From assembly GCF_002117105.1 (NCBI RefSeq), contig NZ_CP019343.1, positions 930,001 through 994,000 on the forward strand: a stretch of DNA of 64,000 nucleotides, given 5' to 3'. Position 1 is the stretch's first letter. Each line of letters starts with the position of its first letter. The position numbers and the translations under genes were made by a program. Source of the stretch: Oceanicoccus sagamiensis. GTDB lineage: Bacteria > Pseudomonadota > Gammaproteobacteria > Pseudomonadales > Dasaniaceae. The notes under the pieces were generated by a model, which was not told the origin of the DNA, ran no database searches, and saw only the letters and a program-made list of their open reading frames with translations. Below, piece by piece: positions 44,100 to 53,206 of this stretch.

Positions 44100-44147
44100 C
44101 GTTGGACTACAGCCTCCAAAGGAAAAAATCTATGATTAAAATGACCG

Positions 44148-44168
44148 AAGGCACTCATTGAGTGCCTT
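44148..44168. other. Intercistronic hairpin
   Basis: AAGGCACTCA pairs with TGAGTGCCTT with almost no loop, 42 bases after the DUF1838 stop and 49 before the lipoprotein start. No T run on the minus strand, so it may be an mRNA processing or stability element. Confidence 0.5.
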
Positions 44169-44209
44169 TAGTTATACGCCGTACTATCTGTTGAACAAAA
44201 TCGTCTGGA

Positions 44210-45091
44210 TTACTTCTTAACAGGAACCGGTTTGCGGTCACGTAAGTAGTTAGTAAATGACGACTCATTCTGCTTGCCCCAACTGGAGCTTGGTGGCGCC
44301 TGGAAGTGCTCAGGATCTTCTTTCTCAATTTTTGCACGAAGCTGGGCAGGAATATCATCGATACCGTTGCGTAACTTCAGTGAGTGAGTACGGAAAACAA
44401 TTTCTCCTGGCATTTCGCCCATTAACATCCACGGGAACCAGGTGGCGATACGCGACCATGAACCCATATTAGGAATACTATCCAGCTTGGGATTTAATAA
44501 GTCAGCTGTATCAAACTGGCGCAAAAACATTTCCGACACTTTAGTCATTGGACCGGCATATTCGCGGGGCCACTTTTCTTTAGTCAGCAGCGAAGGTAAC
44601 TCCATATGCAGCTCAAAGTTGTTGACGCCGGTTGCACCCATAAAGTCCCACATTGAAGGAAAAGGGACTTTGATCACGGTGTTATCCATTTCAAACTCAT
44701 TCATGGCCGCCATCTTGTTGTTTACCTGCATATTTTTAATATGGTAAACCTCGACCTTGTCGTCGATTAATGGATTATGCCACCAGTCAATATATTCACC
44801 GGTGCGAATATCGCTGTAGTAACCGATTTCACGGTGAAATACATGCACATTACCGTCGGGCTGTGTTTCCATACGGCTAACACCGATACCCTCAAGACCT
44901 AATAATGGAATTAATTTTTTACCGGGCAGAGAAGCAAACAAGTGACCACCGTAGTAACCAATGGTTTCTTCTTCAGGGTTGGCACTACCCATTAAGCGGG
45001 TAAATTCGGTTAAGTTAGTTTGCGGATCATTTAAATTCAGCGGAAAATCTTTTGGCAGACGCGAGTCGTTAAAGCCTTTTAATGTCATCAT
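44210..45091 (-). CDS. DUF1838-family protein
   Basis: 293 residues. ETIGYYGGHLFASLPGKKLI, REIGYYSDIRTGEYIDWWHN and VEVYHIKNMQVNN match the DUF1838 core (gly-rich strand, REVGFYRDP-like, W-NP). Many DUF1838 proteins carry their own twin-arginine signal; this one starts without any, while the preceding 73-residue gene consists mostly of one. Function of the family is not known. Likely exported as a partner. Confidence 0.83.
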   Translation of the reverse strand: MMTLKGFNDSRLPKDFPLNLNDPQTNLTEFTRLMGSANPEEETIGYYGGHLFASLPGKKLIPLLGLEGIGVSRMETQPDGNVHVFHREIGYYSDIRTGEYIDWWHNPLIDDKVEVYHIKNMQVNNKMAAMNEFEMDNTVIKVPFPSMWDFMGATGVNNFELHMELPSLLTKEKWPREYAGPMTKVSEMFLRQFDTADLLNPKLDSIPNMGSWSRIATWFPWMLMGEMPGEIVFRTHSLKLRNGIDDIPAQLRAKIEKEDPEHFQAPPSSSWGKQNESSFTNYLRDRKPVPVKK

Positions 45092-45114
45092 AATAGTAGC
45101 CCTATTCTCTTCAA

Positions 45115-45336
45115 TTATTTATTGTGATTTTCAAAGCCAGTCACATCGACGACTGGGCTTAATAAACTTGGCATAGCATGGGTTGAAAATGGATTGGCGT
45201 AACAAGCGGCCAATTCTTCAGCATTATGCTCGGCAGCTGTTTCTGCACGAGTTAATGAAGAAAGGCTTAGGCCACTGGCAGCAACTGCGACGCTACCTGC
45301 ACTAAAACCGATAAACTCTCTGCGGTTGGTTTTCAT
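45115..45336 (-). CDS. Tat-signal mini-protein
   Basis: 73 residues: a twin-arginine leader (KTNRREFIGFSAGSVAVAAS, Arg5-Arg6) and a short tail with one Cys (AACYANPF) and SLLSPVVDVTGFENHN. Strong AGGAG site. Ends 24 bases before the DUF1838 gene in a different frame, with stops in both frames between them, so it is not a simple frameshift. Possibly a signal-carrying small subunit for the next protein. Confidence 0.75.
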   Translation of the reverse strand: MKTNRREFIGFSAGSVAVAASGLSLSSLTRAETAAEHNAEELAACYANPFSTHAMPSLLSPVVDVTGFENHNK

Positions 45337-45384
45337 AGTTTGCTCCTGAATATTAAAATTTTTTATACTGTACTGTCTGGCTAT

Positions 45385-46116
45385 TTACTCAACGATGCTG
45401 ACAGTCACTTCACCATTTTCACCGAGGTCAGAAACAGCTAATTCAACACCCATAATTTCACCATAGCGCTTATAGCGAGGGATAGTATAGTTGTCATGCA
45501 CTTCTTTCTCTGTCAGATTCTTGAAGATACCGACTTTTTGACTCACCTTTAATACATGCCCATAAGGGCTGGTATAGCTCACACTGGTAGGGCTGGTCCA
45601 TTTCAGGTCATCCACCAATTGATAAAAACACGTAGTCTGCTCAAAAACAGCTTTTAAGGCATAATCTTTACGGCCAGTCATTTTGATGCCAGCGGCAATA
45701 CGCTTCATCATAAACTCAGTGGTTTTAATATCGTTATCAACCAGTTCTTTATACATACCCTGGTCTTTAGCAAATGACACTGCAGTCAGGTGCAGTTTTA
45801 CCAACGCATCATTAAATTCATGCTGGTAAGCTTTTTGGTGATTCATGGTCTTAACAGCCATATTGACATAGTGACCCATAACAGCTGGATCCAACTCCTT
45901 AGCTTTGGGAGTCATATCTTTAACCATGGCTAATACGCCTTCACCCAGCGCAGTTTCCTGACCTTCAAGCCCGGTGGTTTTATCCAGCTTTTTATCCAGA
46001 AAGGCTTCCATTTGTTTTGGGTCCTTCATGGCGTTTTTATGGCCACCGGCAAAGACTGCGCTACTGGCTACCGCTAAAATAATACCGGCACTCATTGCTT
46101 TTATTACGCTGTTCAT
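45385..46116 (-). CDS. Hypothetical secreted protein
   Basis: 243 residues from the ATG at 46116, chosen because GAGGTGAT lies just upstream; an in-frame GTG at 46125 is possible. Sec signal ending SSAVFAGG. The rest is helical in appearance with one Cys in VFEQTTCFYQLV and a C-terminal YTIPRYKRYGEIMG. No family recognised. In the middle of the cytochrome operon, so a periplasmic role with those carriers is likely. Confidence 0.72.
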   Translation of the reverse strand: MNSVIKAMSAGIILAVASSAVFAGGHKNAMKDPKQMEAFLDKKLDKTTGLEGQETALGEGVLAMVKDMTPKAKELDPAVMGHYVNMAVKTMNHQKAYQHEFNDALVKLHLTAVSFAKDQGMYKELVDNDIKTTEFMMKRIAAGIKMTGRKDYALKAVFEQTTCFYQLVDDLKWTSPTSVSYTSPYGHVLKVSQKVGIFKNLTEKEVHDNYTIPRYKRYGEIMGVELAVSDLGENGEVTVSIVE

Positions 46117-46134
46117 GATTATCACCTCAATTAT

Positions 46135-46725
46135 TTATTGTGCTTGTTTCGCTTTTTCCAATTCTGCTTTTAAATACTCTTCTTCAACGGTACTGCCGAC
46201 AGCGGTCCATTTCTTTAACAGGTTGATAACACGCTTGCGCCGCTCAGGGTCCGATATCACCACCGGGCCATGGTTCATACGGTTACCGGGTATATAGGCC
46301 TGCGGATCGGTAATAAACTCATCGATGGTTTGTTCCGTCCAGATAAGTTTTTGCTCACCGGCACCAATAAAGGCTTCGGAATAATAGAACCCTGGAATAG
46401 TGGCGGCCTGGCGACCAAAAATACGGTATAGAGTTGGGCCGGGTTCTTCCGCAGCACCGGGCTGCATCACATGGCAGTAACGACACCAGCGGAACTCATT
46501 GTCCATTACCTCAAGCTCAAGTGCGTCTTCAGGCATAATAGGCGACAGTTCTATGTCGGTATATACGGCGGTAATTTCCCGGTCAGAAGTAAACGGTACC
46601 ACGCCAAACTGCCAGTAAGGCATCATCAGGCAGCAACCAAAAACAATGGCAAAAAAACCACCGTGCAATAATTTGGCAGATAACGTGTAGCTATCGGTTT
46701 GATTAGAATTTTTAGAGTAACCCAT
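46135..46725 (-). CDS. Membrane-anchored cytochrome c
   Basis: 196 residues. One N-terminal membrane span (about 17-40), then a cytochrome c domain with CRYCH (Cys81, Cys84, His85) and the likely axial Met150 in YIPGNRMNH, the same pattern as in the 9379 cytochrome. Probably passes electrons from the cytochrome b561 encoded just upstream. GGGGAA ribosome site. Confidence 0.87.
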   Translation of the reverse strand: MGYSKNSNQTDSYTLSAKLLHGGFFAIVFGCCLMMPYWQFGVVPFTSDREITAVYTDIELSPIMPEDALELEVMDNEFRWCRYCHVMQPGAAEEPGPTLYRIFGRQAATIPGFYYSEAFIGAGEQKLIWTEQTIDEFITDPQAYIPGNRMNHGPVVISDPERRKRVINLLKKWTAVGSTVEEEYLKAELEKAKQAQ

Positions 46726-46742
46726 TAATTATTCCCCAAACC

Positions 46743-47354
46743 TTACACATGCATGCCGGGCAGCATTCTACGGAAACCTACCTTATAGCGCAGCGCGTGG
46801 TAAACAAATACCACCAGGTAAGTCAGCATTATTACATTATTGAAAAACAGAAATACGCTATGAGCGTAGCCAGAAAAAGTGACGGTCCAGCCTTCAAGTA
46901 TCGGCAGGGTAAACAAACCAAACATACTGACTTCATAGCCCATAGCCCAGCTATTCATAAAACCGCTAATGCCCAGGCCCAGTACATCAATATAAAGAAA
47001 CAATAAGGTCAAGCGAGATAAACCGTAGGCATTCTCTGTCATGCCCTTGGGCGCTTGCGGCCTTGGGTTCTTGGCCCACCACAATAGCCGCAGTGTCACG
47101 AAGACAAAGGTAATCACCCCCAGGGTCATATGCAGGGCGCGGCGAAAATCCCGGTCAGGGTCGCCCACATTCATTAACGGCCAGGATACTGAAACGATAA
47201 AGGTAATGGTAAAACTAAAGAAAACCAGCCAGGCCAATATGGCGGAGGTAACGCCATAGCTTTTCTTGGTATCGGGATCCAGCATAGATATTTGCGCTCT
47301 GTAAATGTCTGCCTGAGTCGTAGTACACGACAATAGTAAGGGCAACATTGTCAC
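46743..47354 (-). CDS. Cytochrome b561-type membrane protein
   Basis: 203 residues, four membrane spans. His in RRALHMTLG, YAHSVFL and VYHALRYK are placed to ligate two haems b, as in prokaryotic b561 proteins that oxidise quinol. The GTG start at 47354 has an AGGGAAG site; an ATG at 47285, directly before the first conserved residues, is the main alternative. First gene of the six-gene minus-strand operon, downstream of a 22-bp palindrome. Confidence 0.85.
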   Translation of the reverse strand: MTMLPLLLSCTTTQADIYRAQISMLDPDTKKSYGVTSAILAWLVFFSFTITFIVSVSWPLMNVGDPDRDFRRALHMTLGVITFVFVTLRLLWWAKNPRPQAPKGMTENAYGLSRLTLLFLYIDVLGLGISGFMNSWAMGYEVSMFGLFTLPILEGWTVTFSGYAHSVFLFFNNVIMLTYLVVFVYHALRYKVGFRRMLPGMHV

Positions 47355-47390
47355 CCAAGCTTCCCTAATAATCTACCGGCCCAAACTATT

Positions 47391-47412
47391 CTTAACACTT
47401 TATAGTGTTAAG
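47391..47412. promoter_or_regulatory. 22-bp palindromic operator
   Basis: CTTAACACT-TTAT-AGTGTTAAG, perfect 9-bp arms, lying 37 bp before the cytochrome operon start and about 78 bp before the divergent small gene. Looks like a dimeric repressor site; the regulator is not adjacent. Confidence 0.6.
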
Positions 47413-47489
47413 ATTTCTTGATTTTCGTAAGGGAATATTAGATCGTTATTGGGTTTACCAAAATTCGCCACCAAAGGCTCTTATAACCA

Positions 47490-47764
47490 TGAAAACAGTA
47501 CTGGAATACCAAGCCAACAATGAGCCGCCCTATGCCCATATGGAGGCCATTATTGAGCTGCTGCTGGCTAACGGCAATACACTGGCGAGAGCCGATCGCT
47601 GGCACAATGATATGGCAGCCACCATTTGCTTTGTGACTGAGCCGGTAGACTTTGACTTAATTGAGGGTCATTTTGAGCTACCCCCCTGTGTCAGGCTAAG
47701 CAAAGACCGAGGAGCCATTGAGTGTGATGAAACCTGGCGCACAATACAGGGGCCACCCCGCTAA
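47490..47764 (+). CDS. Hypothetical small protein
   Basis: 91 residues from the ATG at 47490, with a short AGG upstream; longer frames would start inside the palindrome. Sequence (YAHMEAIIELLLANGNTLAR, RWHNDMAATICFVTEP, FELPPCVRLSKDRG) shows no known domain and no signal peptide. Convergent with the gene ending at 47772. Confidence 0.65.
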
Positions 47765-47771
47765 ATCGCGC

Positions 47772-48524
47772 CTATTGAGGAGTAGCCTCCGATAGCAAAG
47801 GGGCGCAAAGGGCCTCATCCACACATAAGCCCTGATAGCGATAGCGAATATCCACCTTTAGGCCATTGCCCTCCTTATCCATCATATTGCCCAACCCCCT
47901 GAAACGGCTTAGTTGCTGGGTATCTTTATCATAGCTAAGTTCAATAGGGTCTAATAGTAGCCGAATAAACCAGTTAGAAGAGTTGACCGAAAAACAGACA
48001 TCATTCTGGCGCTCTGCTGCGCAAAGTTTTTGCTTAATCATTAAATTAACCAAGCTCATCCGCGTGGGTGCCGGAAAGTAAAATTCCAGACTGGCTCCGG
48101 TTAGCAGTGACGGCCAATTTTCTCGCACATAGTTATCAAAGCCAGCATCTATCACCAGTGGCCAATTGGCATCCAGTGTGGCGGTTTTTTGTTCTGCGTC
48201 ATTATCGGTATAAGCGAGTGCCAGCTGATCACTGTCCCAGGCTATTTGAATTTTTTCAGGGTATAGCCAAGCCTGATGATTCACCTCAGGGGTAGACTTC
48301 CCCGGGCGGTAGTTAAGGGACTTCTCAGCTATTTTGCTATTATCCGGGGCGATATATACCACCCGATGATCCATACCATCCTCTGAGTAATAGTGGTATT
48401 CACGGTAAAGCAAAGTCTCACCGCCCAGCGCATAGGCATCGCCAATTACCGTAAGCTTTTCAGCATAAGCGGCGGACGACAGTAGCAATAACAGAGCGCA
48501 GCTTTTTATCAGGCGGGCAGCCAT
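47772..48524 (-). CDS. Hypothetical secreted protein of the CFA cluster
   Basis: 250 residues, Sec signal (CALLLLLSSAAYAEKL). The mature part looks beta-rich (YREYHYYSEDGMDHRVVYIA, IQIAWDSDQLALAYTDNDAE) and ends with two Cys (GLCVDEALCAPL). No domain recognised. Lies two bases after the DUF2878 gene and co-directional with the CFA synthase genes, so probably in that operon. Confidence 0.75.
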   Translation of the reverse strand: MAARLIKSCALLLLLSSAAYAEKLTVIGDAYALGGETLLYREYHYYSEDGMDHRVVYIAPDNSKIAEKSLNYRPGKSTPEVNHQAWLYPEKIQIAWDSDQLALAYTDNDAEQKTATLDANWPLVIDAGFDNYVRENWPSLLTGASLEFYFPAPTRMSLVNLMIKQKLCAAERQNDVCFSVNSSNWFIRLLLDPIELSYDKDTQQLSRFRGLGNMMDKEGNGLKVDIRYRYQGLCVDEALCAPLLSEATPQ

Positions 48525-48526
48525 AA

Positions 48527-49048
48527 CTAGCTAGCTTCCCGGGAGCGGATATAGTAATAGAAGGCAGGCAATAGTATTGCCCAACACAAACTAATACAAA
48601 GCATTGAAAATAACGGCGGCGTAGACAAGGCCACATCAGCCAATTTACTACCGGCAAGGTAGGACATCGGCCCTGAAATAGCGCCCAATAACGCAGCCAG
48701 CCATAAACGCTCTTTTAACCAGCCAAGGCTATGATTTAAGGTAGTGGCAAATAACACCCAGAGACAAAGTAACCACAGTGGGATATACAGCAGTGACGGG
48801 GATTGAAAAGAAAACACCCCGAACTGAGTCAATGCGTTATCTACAACAAAGCCTGTTAGAGCAATAATGGTGATCAATGGCCACTCAAATCGCTTATTAA
48901 CAATAAACAATTCATGAATGCAAAGAATGGCGACAGTCACAACAAAAGCCACCACATCACCGCCTAACACACAGGCAAACCAACCCAACTGAAACAAGGC
49001 AGCATTTAGAAGTTTTTTATTCGCCGCACCCTTAATGAGCAGGAGCAA
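48527..49048 (-). CDS. DUF2878-like membrane protein
   Basis: 173 residues, five to six membrane spans (LFQLGWFACVLGGDVVAFVV, ITIIALTGFVVDNALTQFGV, LLYIPLWLLCLWVLFATTLN). The DUF2878 family recurs in cyclopropane-fatty-acid clusters. The start is read as TTG at 49048, after AAGAG and overlapping the CFA synthase stop by 17 bases; no ATG or GTG fits the conserved N terminus. Confidence 0.72.
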   Translation of the reverse strand: MLLLIKGAANKKLLNAALFQLGWFACVLGGDVVAFVVTVAILCIHELFIVNKRFEWPLITIIALTGFVVDNALTQFGVFSFQSPSLLYIPLWLLCLWVLFATTLNHSLGWLKERLWLAALLGAISGPMSYLAGSKLADVALSTPPLFSMLCISLCWAILLPAFYYYIRSREAS

Positions 49049-50300
49049 TCGCTCTTGCGCCCGGTTTTGCGAATACGATTTGCGCAGTACTGATAGCACG
49101 TTCGGCAAAGCCTCCCTCACAGTAACAAAGATAAAATTCCCACATCCGACAGAAGATATCGTCAAAGCCCATCTGCTTAACAGTTTCCATTTCAGCATGG
49201 AACCGCTTGCGCCATTCGGCCAATGTTTTGGCGTAATCCAAACCAATATCGTGGTGATTAACAATCATCATATCGGTATTGCGCGACACACATTGCGCAA
49301 TAATTTCATTGGAGGGCAAGCAGCCTCCAGGGAAAATGTAACGCTGGATAAAATCAACCGTACGTTTGGCTTCCTGATAGCGCTGGTCGGCAATGGTAAT
49401 CGCCTGGATTAACATCAGACCATCGTCTTTTAGCAGGCTGGAACATTTAGCAAAGTAGTTATCGTAGTACTCATGGCCAACTGCTTCGATCATTTCAATA
49501 GAAACCAATTTATCGTACTTGCCTTCCAGGTCACGATAATCTTCCAGCAATAAAGTGACTTTATCTTCCAGACCTTCGCGCTTAACCGCAGCACAGGCAA
49601 AGTCATATTGCTCCTGCGAGATGGTGGTGGTGGTCACTTTACAGCCATAGTTTTTAGCTGCATGAATAGCCAAACCACCCCAACCGGTTCCCACTTCCAT
49701 TAAATGATCATCTTCACTTAAGCGCAGCTTTTTACAAATGCTGTCCAGCTTAAATAATGAAGCCTCTTCCAAACTTGCATCTTCTGAAGGAAAGATAGCC
49801 GAGGAATACATCATGGTGGGGTCTAGGAATAAAGAGAAAAAGTCGTTACCCAAATCGTAGTGGGCGGAGATATTTTTTCGAGAGCCGCTCTGGGTATTGG
49901 CATTTAGCACATGCATAATTTTTGAAGAAATACGGTTTAAAATGGGGCGTGTGTTATCCATTTTATTGAGCATTTCCAGATTTAATGTCATTAAGCGAAT
50001 CACATCCAGCAAGCTGGAAGATGACCAACTACCTAACATATAAGCTTCAGCGGAGCCGATAGAACCACCGAATAAAATATCTTTATAGGTTGAGGGGTGA
50101 TGGATAAAGACATGGGCAATCAGCTCTGCCTTATCTGCCGACTCACCAAACTCATAGACCTCGCCATCTTCTTGCAGTACCAGGCGGCCTTTGGTGATAT
50201 GTGACATCGCCTTGAGTAAGGCTTTTTTTGCCATCGCGTCCCAAAAACTGGCTTTGACTTCGCGGCTGGCTTTATTGTCATTGATGCTTGCAATGCTCAT
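49032..50300 (-). CDS. cfa: Cyclopropane-fatty-acyl-phospholipid synthase
   Basis: 422 residues. SAM-binding motif LMEVGTGWGGLAIHAAKNYG, the family stretch AHYDLGNDFFSLFLDPTMMY, and QRYIFPGGCLPS are characteristic. It adds a methylene from SAM across cis double bonds of membrane lipids. Heads a set (DUF2878, DUF1365, FAD oxidase, SDR, NTF2-like) that is commonly controlled by an ECF sigma/ChrR pair, present here at 53926-55182. Confidence 0.95.
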   Translation of the reverse strand: MSIASINDNKASREVKASFWDAMAKKALLKAMSHITKGRLVLQEDGEVYEFGESADKAELIAHVFIHHPSTYKDILFGGSIGSAEAYMLGSWSSSSLLDVIRLMTLNLEMLNKMDNTRPILNRISSKIMHVLNANTQSGSRKNISAHYDLGNDFFSLFLDPTMMYSSAIFPSEDASLEEASLFKLDSICKKLRLSEDDHLMEVGTGWGGLAIHAAKNYGCKVTTTTISQEQYDFACAAVKREGLEDKVTLLLEDYRDLEGKYDKLVSIEMIEAVGHEYYDNYFAKCSSLLKDDGLMLIQAITIADQRYQEAKRTVDFIQRYIFPGGCLPSNEIIAQCVSRNTDMMIVNHHDIGLDYAKTLAEWRKRFHAEMETVKQMGFDDIFCRMWEFYLCYCEGGFAERAISTAQIVFAKPGARAIAPAH

Positions 50301-50358
50301 AGGTATTTTATCCTATTTGTTTCCCGTTGCTTGATTGATTGGCTCATCCGTTATTCGA

Positions 50359-51138
50359 TTACGGCTGAGCTAATGGCTTTTCTGGCTCATTATTTTTAGG
50401 GTGATCAAATACTGGCACGCCTTTAATAAACAGTTTAGCAGCTTCCCAGTAAATACCCGCTATTACCTTTAAGGTCATGAGCGGATAACTCCAGACTAAG
50501 CGCCGTAATTTGGCGGCACTAATCTCTTCTCGCTGCAGGACCAGAGTGGCGTCAAACTCCATCGCTTCATTATCAGCTTCACCACGCCAGTTTTGCATAT
50601 TGATGCGTAAACTGTCCTCCGGCAAGCTGCTACGCCAGTCGTATCGCACATCCATCGGATTAAAGGGCGACACATGAAAATCTTTGTTAAAACTTATACG
50701 CTGGTATTGCCGGTTTGGCTCACAGGGCAGCACATAACAATGACGCTCATCCCAAGGGGTATTATTTACCTCTGCAATAATATATTGCAGCTGCTCCTGC
50801 TTATCAAAACAGTAGTAACAGCTGATGGGGTTCATAATTAAACCAAAATAGCGCAGATTGCTTAATAAACGGATCGGCCCCTCAGGATAAACACCGGTTT
50901 GCTTTTCTACCTGCTGCCTGACCGCAGTATCCAGCGGAACGGCGGGGTCACCCAAAAAATCCGAGCGCTTAAAGCGAGCCAGAGCCCAGCCTTGGGTGGA
51001 CCACAGGCGAGTGCCATTAAACACCTGATCCAACTCAGACAGGTCCAGCAACATCATAAACACTTGATACTGCAAGCTATGCTGCTTGGGTGTATAACGA
51101 CGGTGGCGGACCCAGCCTTTATAAATTGCACTTTTCAT
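50359..51138 (-). CDS. DUF1365-family protein
   Basis: 259 residues from the ATG at 51138 (MKSAIYKGWVRHRRYTPKQH), the family's usual N terminus; a longer frame would overlap the oxidase gene. FKRSDFLGDP, LLSNLRYFGLIMNPISCYYC and HVSPFNPMDVRYDW are typical of DUF1365 proteins, which accompany CFA synthases and the FAD oxidase. Role in fatty-acid modification is assumed. Confidence 0.9.
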   Translation of the reverse strand: MKSAIYKGWVRHRRYTPKQHSLQYQVFMMLLDLSELDQVFNGTRLWSTQGWALARFKRSDFLGDPAVPLDTAVRQQVEKQTGVYPEGPIRLLSNLRYFGLIMNPISCYYCFDKQEQLQYIIAEVNNTPWDERHCYVLPCEPNRQYQRISFNKDFHVSPFNPMDVRYDWRSSLPEDSLRINMQNWRGEADNEAMEFDATLVLQREEISAAKLRRLVWSYPLMTLKVIAGIYWEAAKLFIKGVPVFDHPKNNEPEKPLAQP

Positions 51139-51142
51139 CAGC

Positions 51143-52393
51143 TTACCAGTTGGCACCCAGAGCTTTGGCGACGCGGATACCACTGCTGGCACCGTCCTCA
51201 TGAAAACCGTTAGCCCAGTAAGCACCACAAAACCAGGTGCGGTTAACCCCATTGATATCACTCCAACGCTCGGCGGCCGCGACGGATTCTAAAGAAAATA
51301 CCGGGTGGCTATAGCTGTATTGCCCCAGTATTTTATTATTATCAATAGACTCGGTGGCATTGAGAGTGACACAGAATGTTTCTGGTGCCTCAATACCCTG
51401 CAAGATATTCATATTGTAGGTCAGGATGGCCTGCTCCTGACGCTCTGAGCGCAGCCAATAATTCCAGCTGGACCAGGCCAGTTTTTTATTGGGCAATATG
51501 CTGTCATCGGTATGCAGCACTACGTCATTTTGCTGGTAGGGAATCGCGCCTAGTACTTCTTTTTCAGCCACTGTAGCATCCCCCAGCATGGATAAGGCCT
51601 GATCACTATGACTGGCCACGATAATCTGATCAAAGCGTTCTACGCTGCCATCGGCCAATGTCACATCAACACCGGACTCATCGCGGCTAACGGTTGATAC
51701 CGGGCTATTCACTCGGATACGGTCTTTAAAGCCCGCCGTCAGTGGTTCCAGATACTCTCTGGAACCACCTTTAATCACCCGCCATTGGGGGCGATTATTA
51801 ACGCTTAACAAACCATGATTTTTAAAGAAACGGACAAAAAAGAGCAGCGGAAAATCAAACATGCTGTCCGTGGAGGCGGACCAGATAGCACTGCCCATGG
51901 GGATTAAATATTTACTGGCAAAGGTTTCCCCATAGCCATTGCGCTTTAGGTATTCCCCCAGGGTCATACCCTCTTCTATCTTTCCAGACTCAAGGTCTTC
52001 GATTGACTCTTTATTAAAGCGCAGAATATCTTTAATCATCTTTAAGTAGGAGGGGCTGAAAATATTGCTACGCTGAGCAAATAAGGTATTGAGGTTATTG
52101 CCGCCGTACTCCAGACCCGATAATTCACAGCTCACACTAAAGCTCATTTCGGTCGGCTTTGACTCCACACCCAACTCATCCATCAGCCGAATAAAGTTGG
52201 GGTAGGTCCAATCGTTATAAACGATAAAACCGGTATCTACTGCATAGTCTTTACCCTGAACATTCACATCCATGGTTGCCGTATGGCCACCGATACTGTC
52301 TTCACTTTCAAAAACGGTAATTTCATGATCATGCTGCAACAAATACGCTGCACTTAACCCTGAAATGCCTGAACCAATCACTGCTATTTTCAC
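51143..52393 (-). CDS. FAD-dependent amine-oxidase-like protein (COG2907)
   Basis: 416 residues. N-terminal FAD motif IAVIGSGISGLSAAYLLQ, then ESEDSIGGHTATMDV and VDTGFIVYNDWTYPNF, C-terminal FAD loop WFCGAYWANGFHEDGASSG. A regular partner of DUF1365 and CFA synthase; substrate probably an acyl chain. Ends five bases before the DUF1365 start. Confidence 0.93.
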   Translation of the reverse strand: MKIAVIGSGISGLSAAYLLQHDHEITVFESEDSIGGHTATMDVNVQGKDYAVDTGFIVYNDWTYPNFIRLMDELGVESKPTEMSFSVSCELSGLEYGGNNLNTLFAQRSNIFSPSYLKMIKDILRFNKESIEDLESGKIEEGMTLGEYLKRNGYGETFASKYLIPMGSAIWSASTDSMFDFPLLFFVRFFKNHGLLSVNNRPQWRVIKGGSREYLEPLTAGFKDRIRVNSPVSTVSRDESGVDVTLADGSVERFDQIIVASHSDQALSMLGDATVAEKEVLGAIPYQQNDVVLHTDDSILPNKKLAWSSWNYWLRSERQEQAILTYNMNILQGIEAPETFCVTLNATESIDNNKILGQYSYSHPVFSLESVAAAERWSDINGVNRTWFCGAYWANGFHEDGASSGIRVAKALGANW

Positions 52394-52420
52394 GAATAAT
52401 TCTCTGTTTTATTATGTTAT

Positions 52421-53182
52421 TTAGACGCGCAACGAAGGCGCTATGACTTTATTCCAAAGCGCAGGTATAAAACCCAGGGCTTTTAGCAGCCACTTTAAGC
52501 GCCCGGGAAAATCAAACTGTCTGGGCCTTTTGCCTATCGCTTTGGCCATGCGCTGCGCCGCCTCCTCCGATGACATTAAAAACGGCATGGAGAAATCGTT
52601 TTTATCGGTTAAAGGGGTTTTTACAAAACCGGGGTTAATCACAGTGACATCAATATGCTTTTTCACCAGATCAACCCGCAGGGAATCAAAGAAGTACTGC
52701 AAAGCGGCTTTGGATGAGCCGTAAGCTTCAGCCCGGGAAAAAGGAACGACCGTAGCCAGTGAAACAACCCCGACAATATGCGGTTTGGGGCTAGCTTGCA
52801 GCAGTGGCATGGCCGCAGCCAAGGCATTGATGGTGCCAAAATAATTGACCGTCATCACTCGCTGCATCATATCCCAATCGGGGGTATCTATATCCAGGTA
52901 TTCACAGGTACCGGCGTTAAGAATCACGCGGTCCAGATAGCCACTGTGCTGGCTGAGCTGCTGCTGTACCTCTTCAATCAGGTCCTGACGGCTAACATCA
53001 AAGGCAAGCGGAATAATATTACTATGCTCGGCGGCCAATTCATTCAGCGCTTGCTGACCCCTGGCGCTGGCGATAATTGTATTACCTTGGGAAGCTAATT
53101 GGATGGCCAGGGATCTGCCAATTCCAGTACTGGCGCCGGTCAACCAAATGACCTCGCCGGTTACCACGTCAACTGTAGACAT
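52421..53182 (-). CDS. SDR-family oxidoreductase of the CFA cluster
   Basis: 253 residues. TGASTGIG cofactor loop, VILNAGTCEYL in place of NNAG, and catalytic YGSSK. C-terminal hydrophobic segment may touch the membrane. No signal peptide, unlike the SDR at 29824. Lies between the FAD oxidase and NTF2-like genes on the same strand. Confidence 0.9.
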   Translation of the reverse strand: MSTVDVVTGEVIWLTGASTGIGRSLAIQLASQGNTIIASARGQQALNELAAEHSNIIPLAFDVSRQDLIEEVQQQLSQHSGYLDRVILNAGTCEYLDIDTPDWDMMQRVMTVNYFGTINALAAAMPLLQASPKPHIVGVVSLATVVPFSRAEAYGSSKAALQYFFDSLRVDLVKKHIDVTVINPGFVKTPLTDKNDFSMPFLMSSEEAAQRMAKAIGKRPRQFDFPGRLKWLLKALGFIPALWNKVIAPSLRV

Positions 53183-53206
53183 TGTTATTATCCTTGCAGT
53201 GGGGTG

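Noticed and set aside
48527-49264. Longer DUF2878 gene starting at 49264
   Set aside because: The extra 72 residues are an out-of-frame reading of the CFA synthase gene; the family length fits the TTG at 49048.
50359-51261. Longer DUF1365 protein starting at 51261
   Set aside because: The extra N terminus overlaps the FAD oxidase gene and is not family-like; the ATG at 51138 is.
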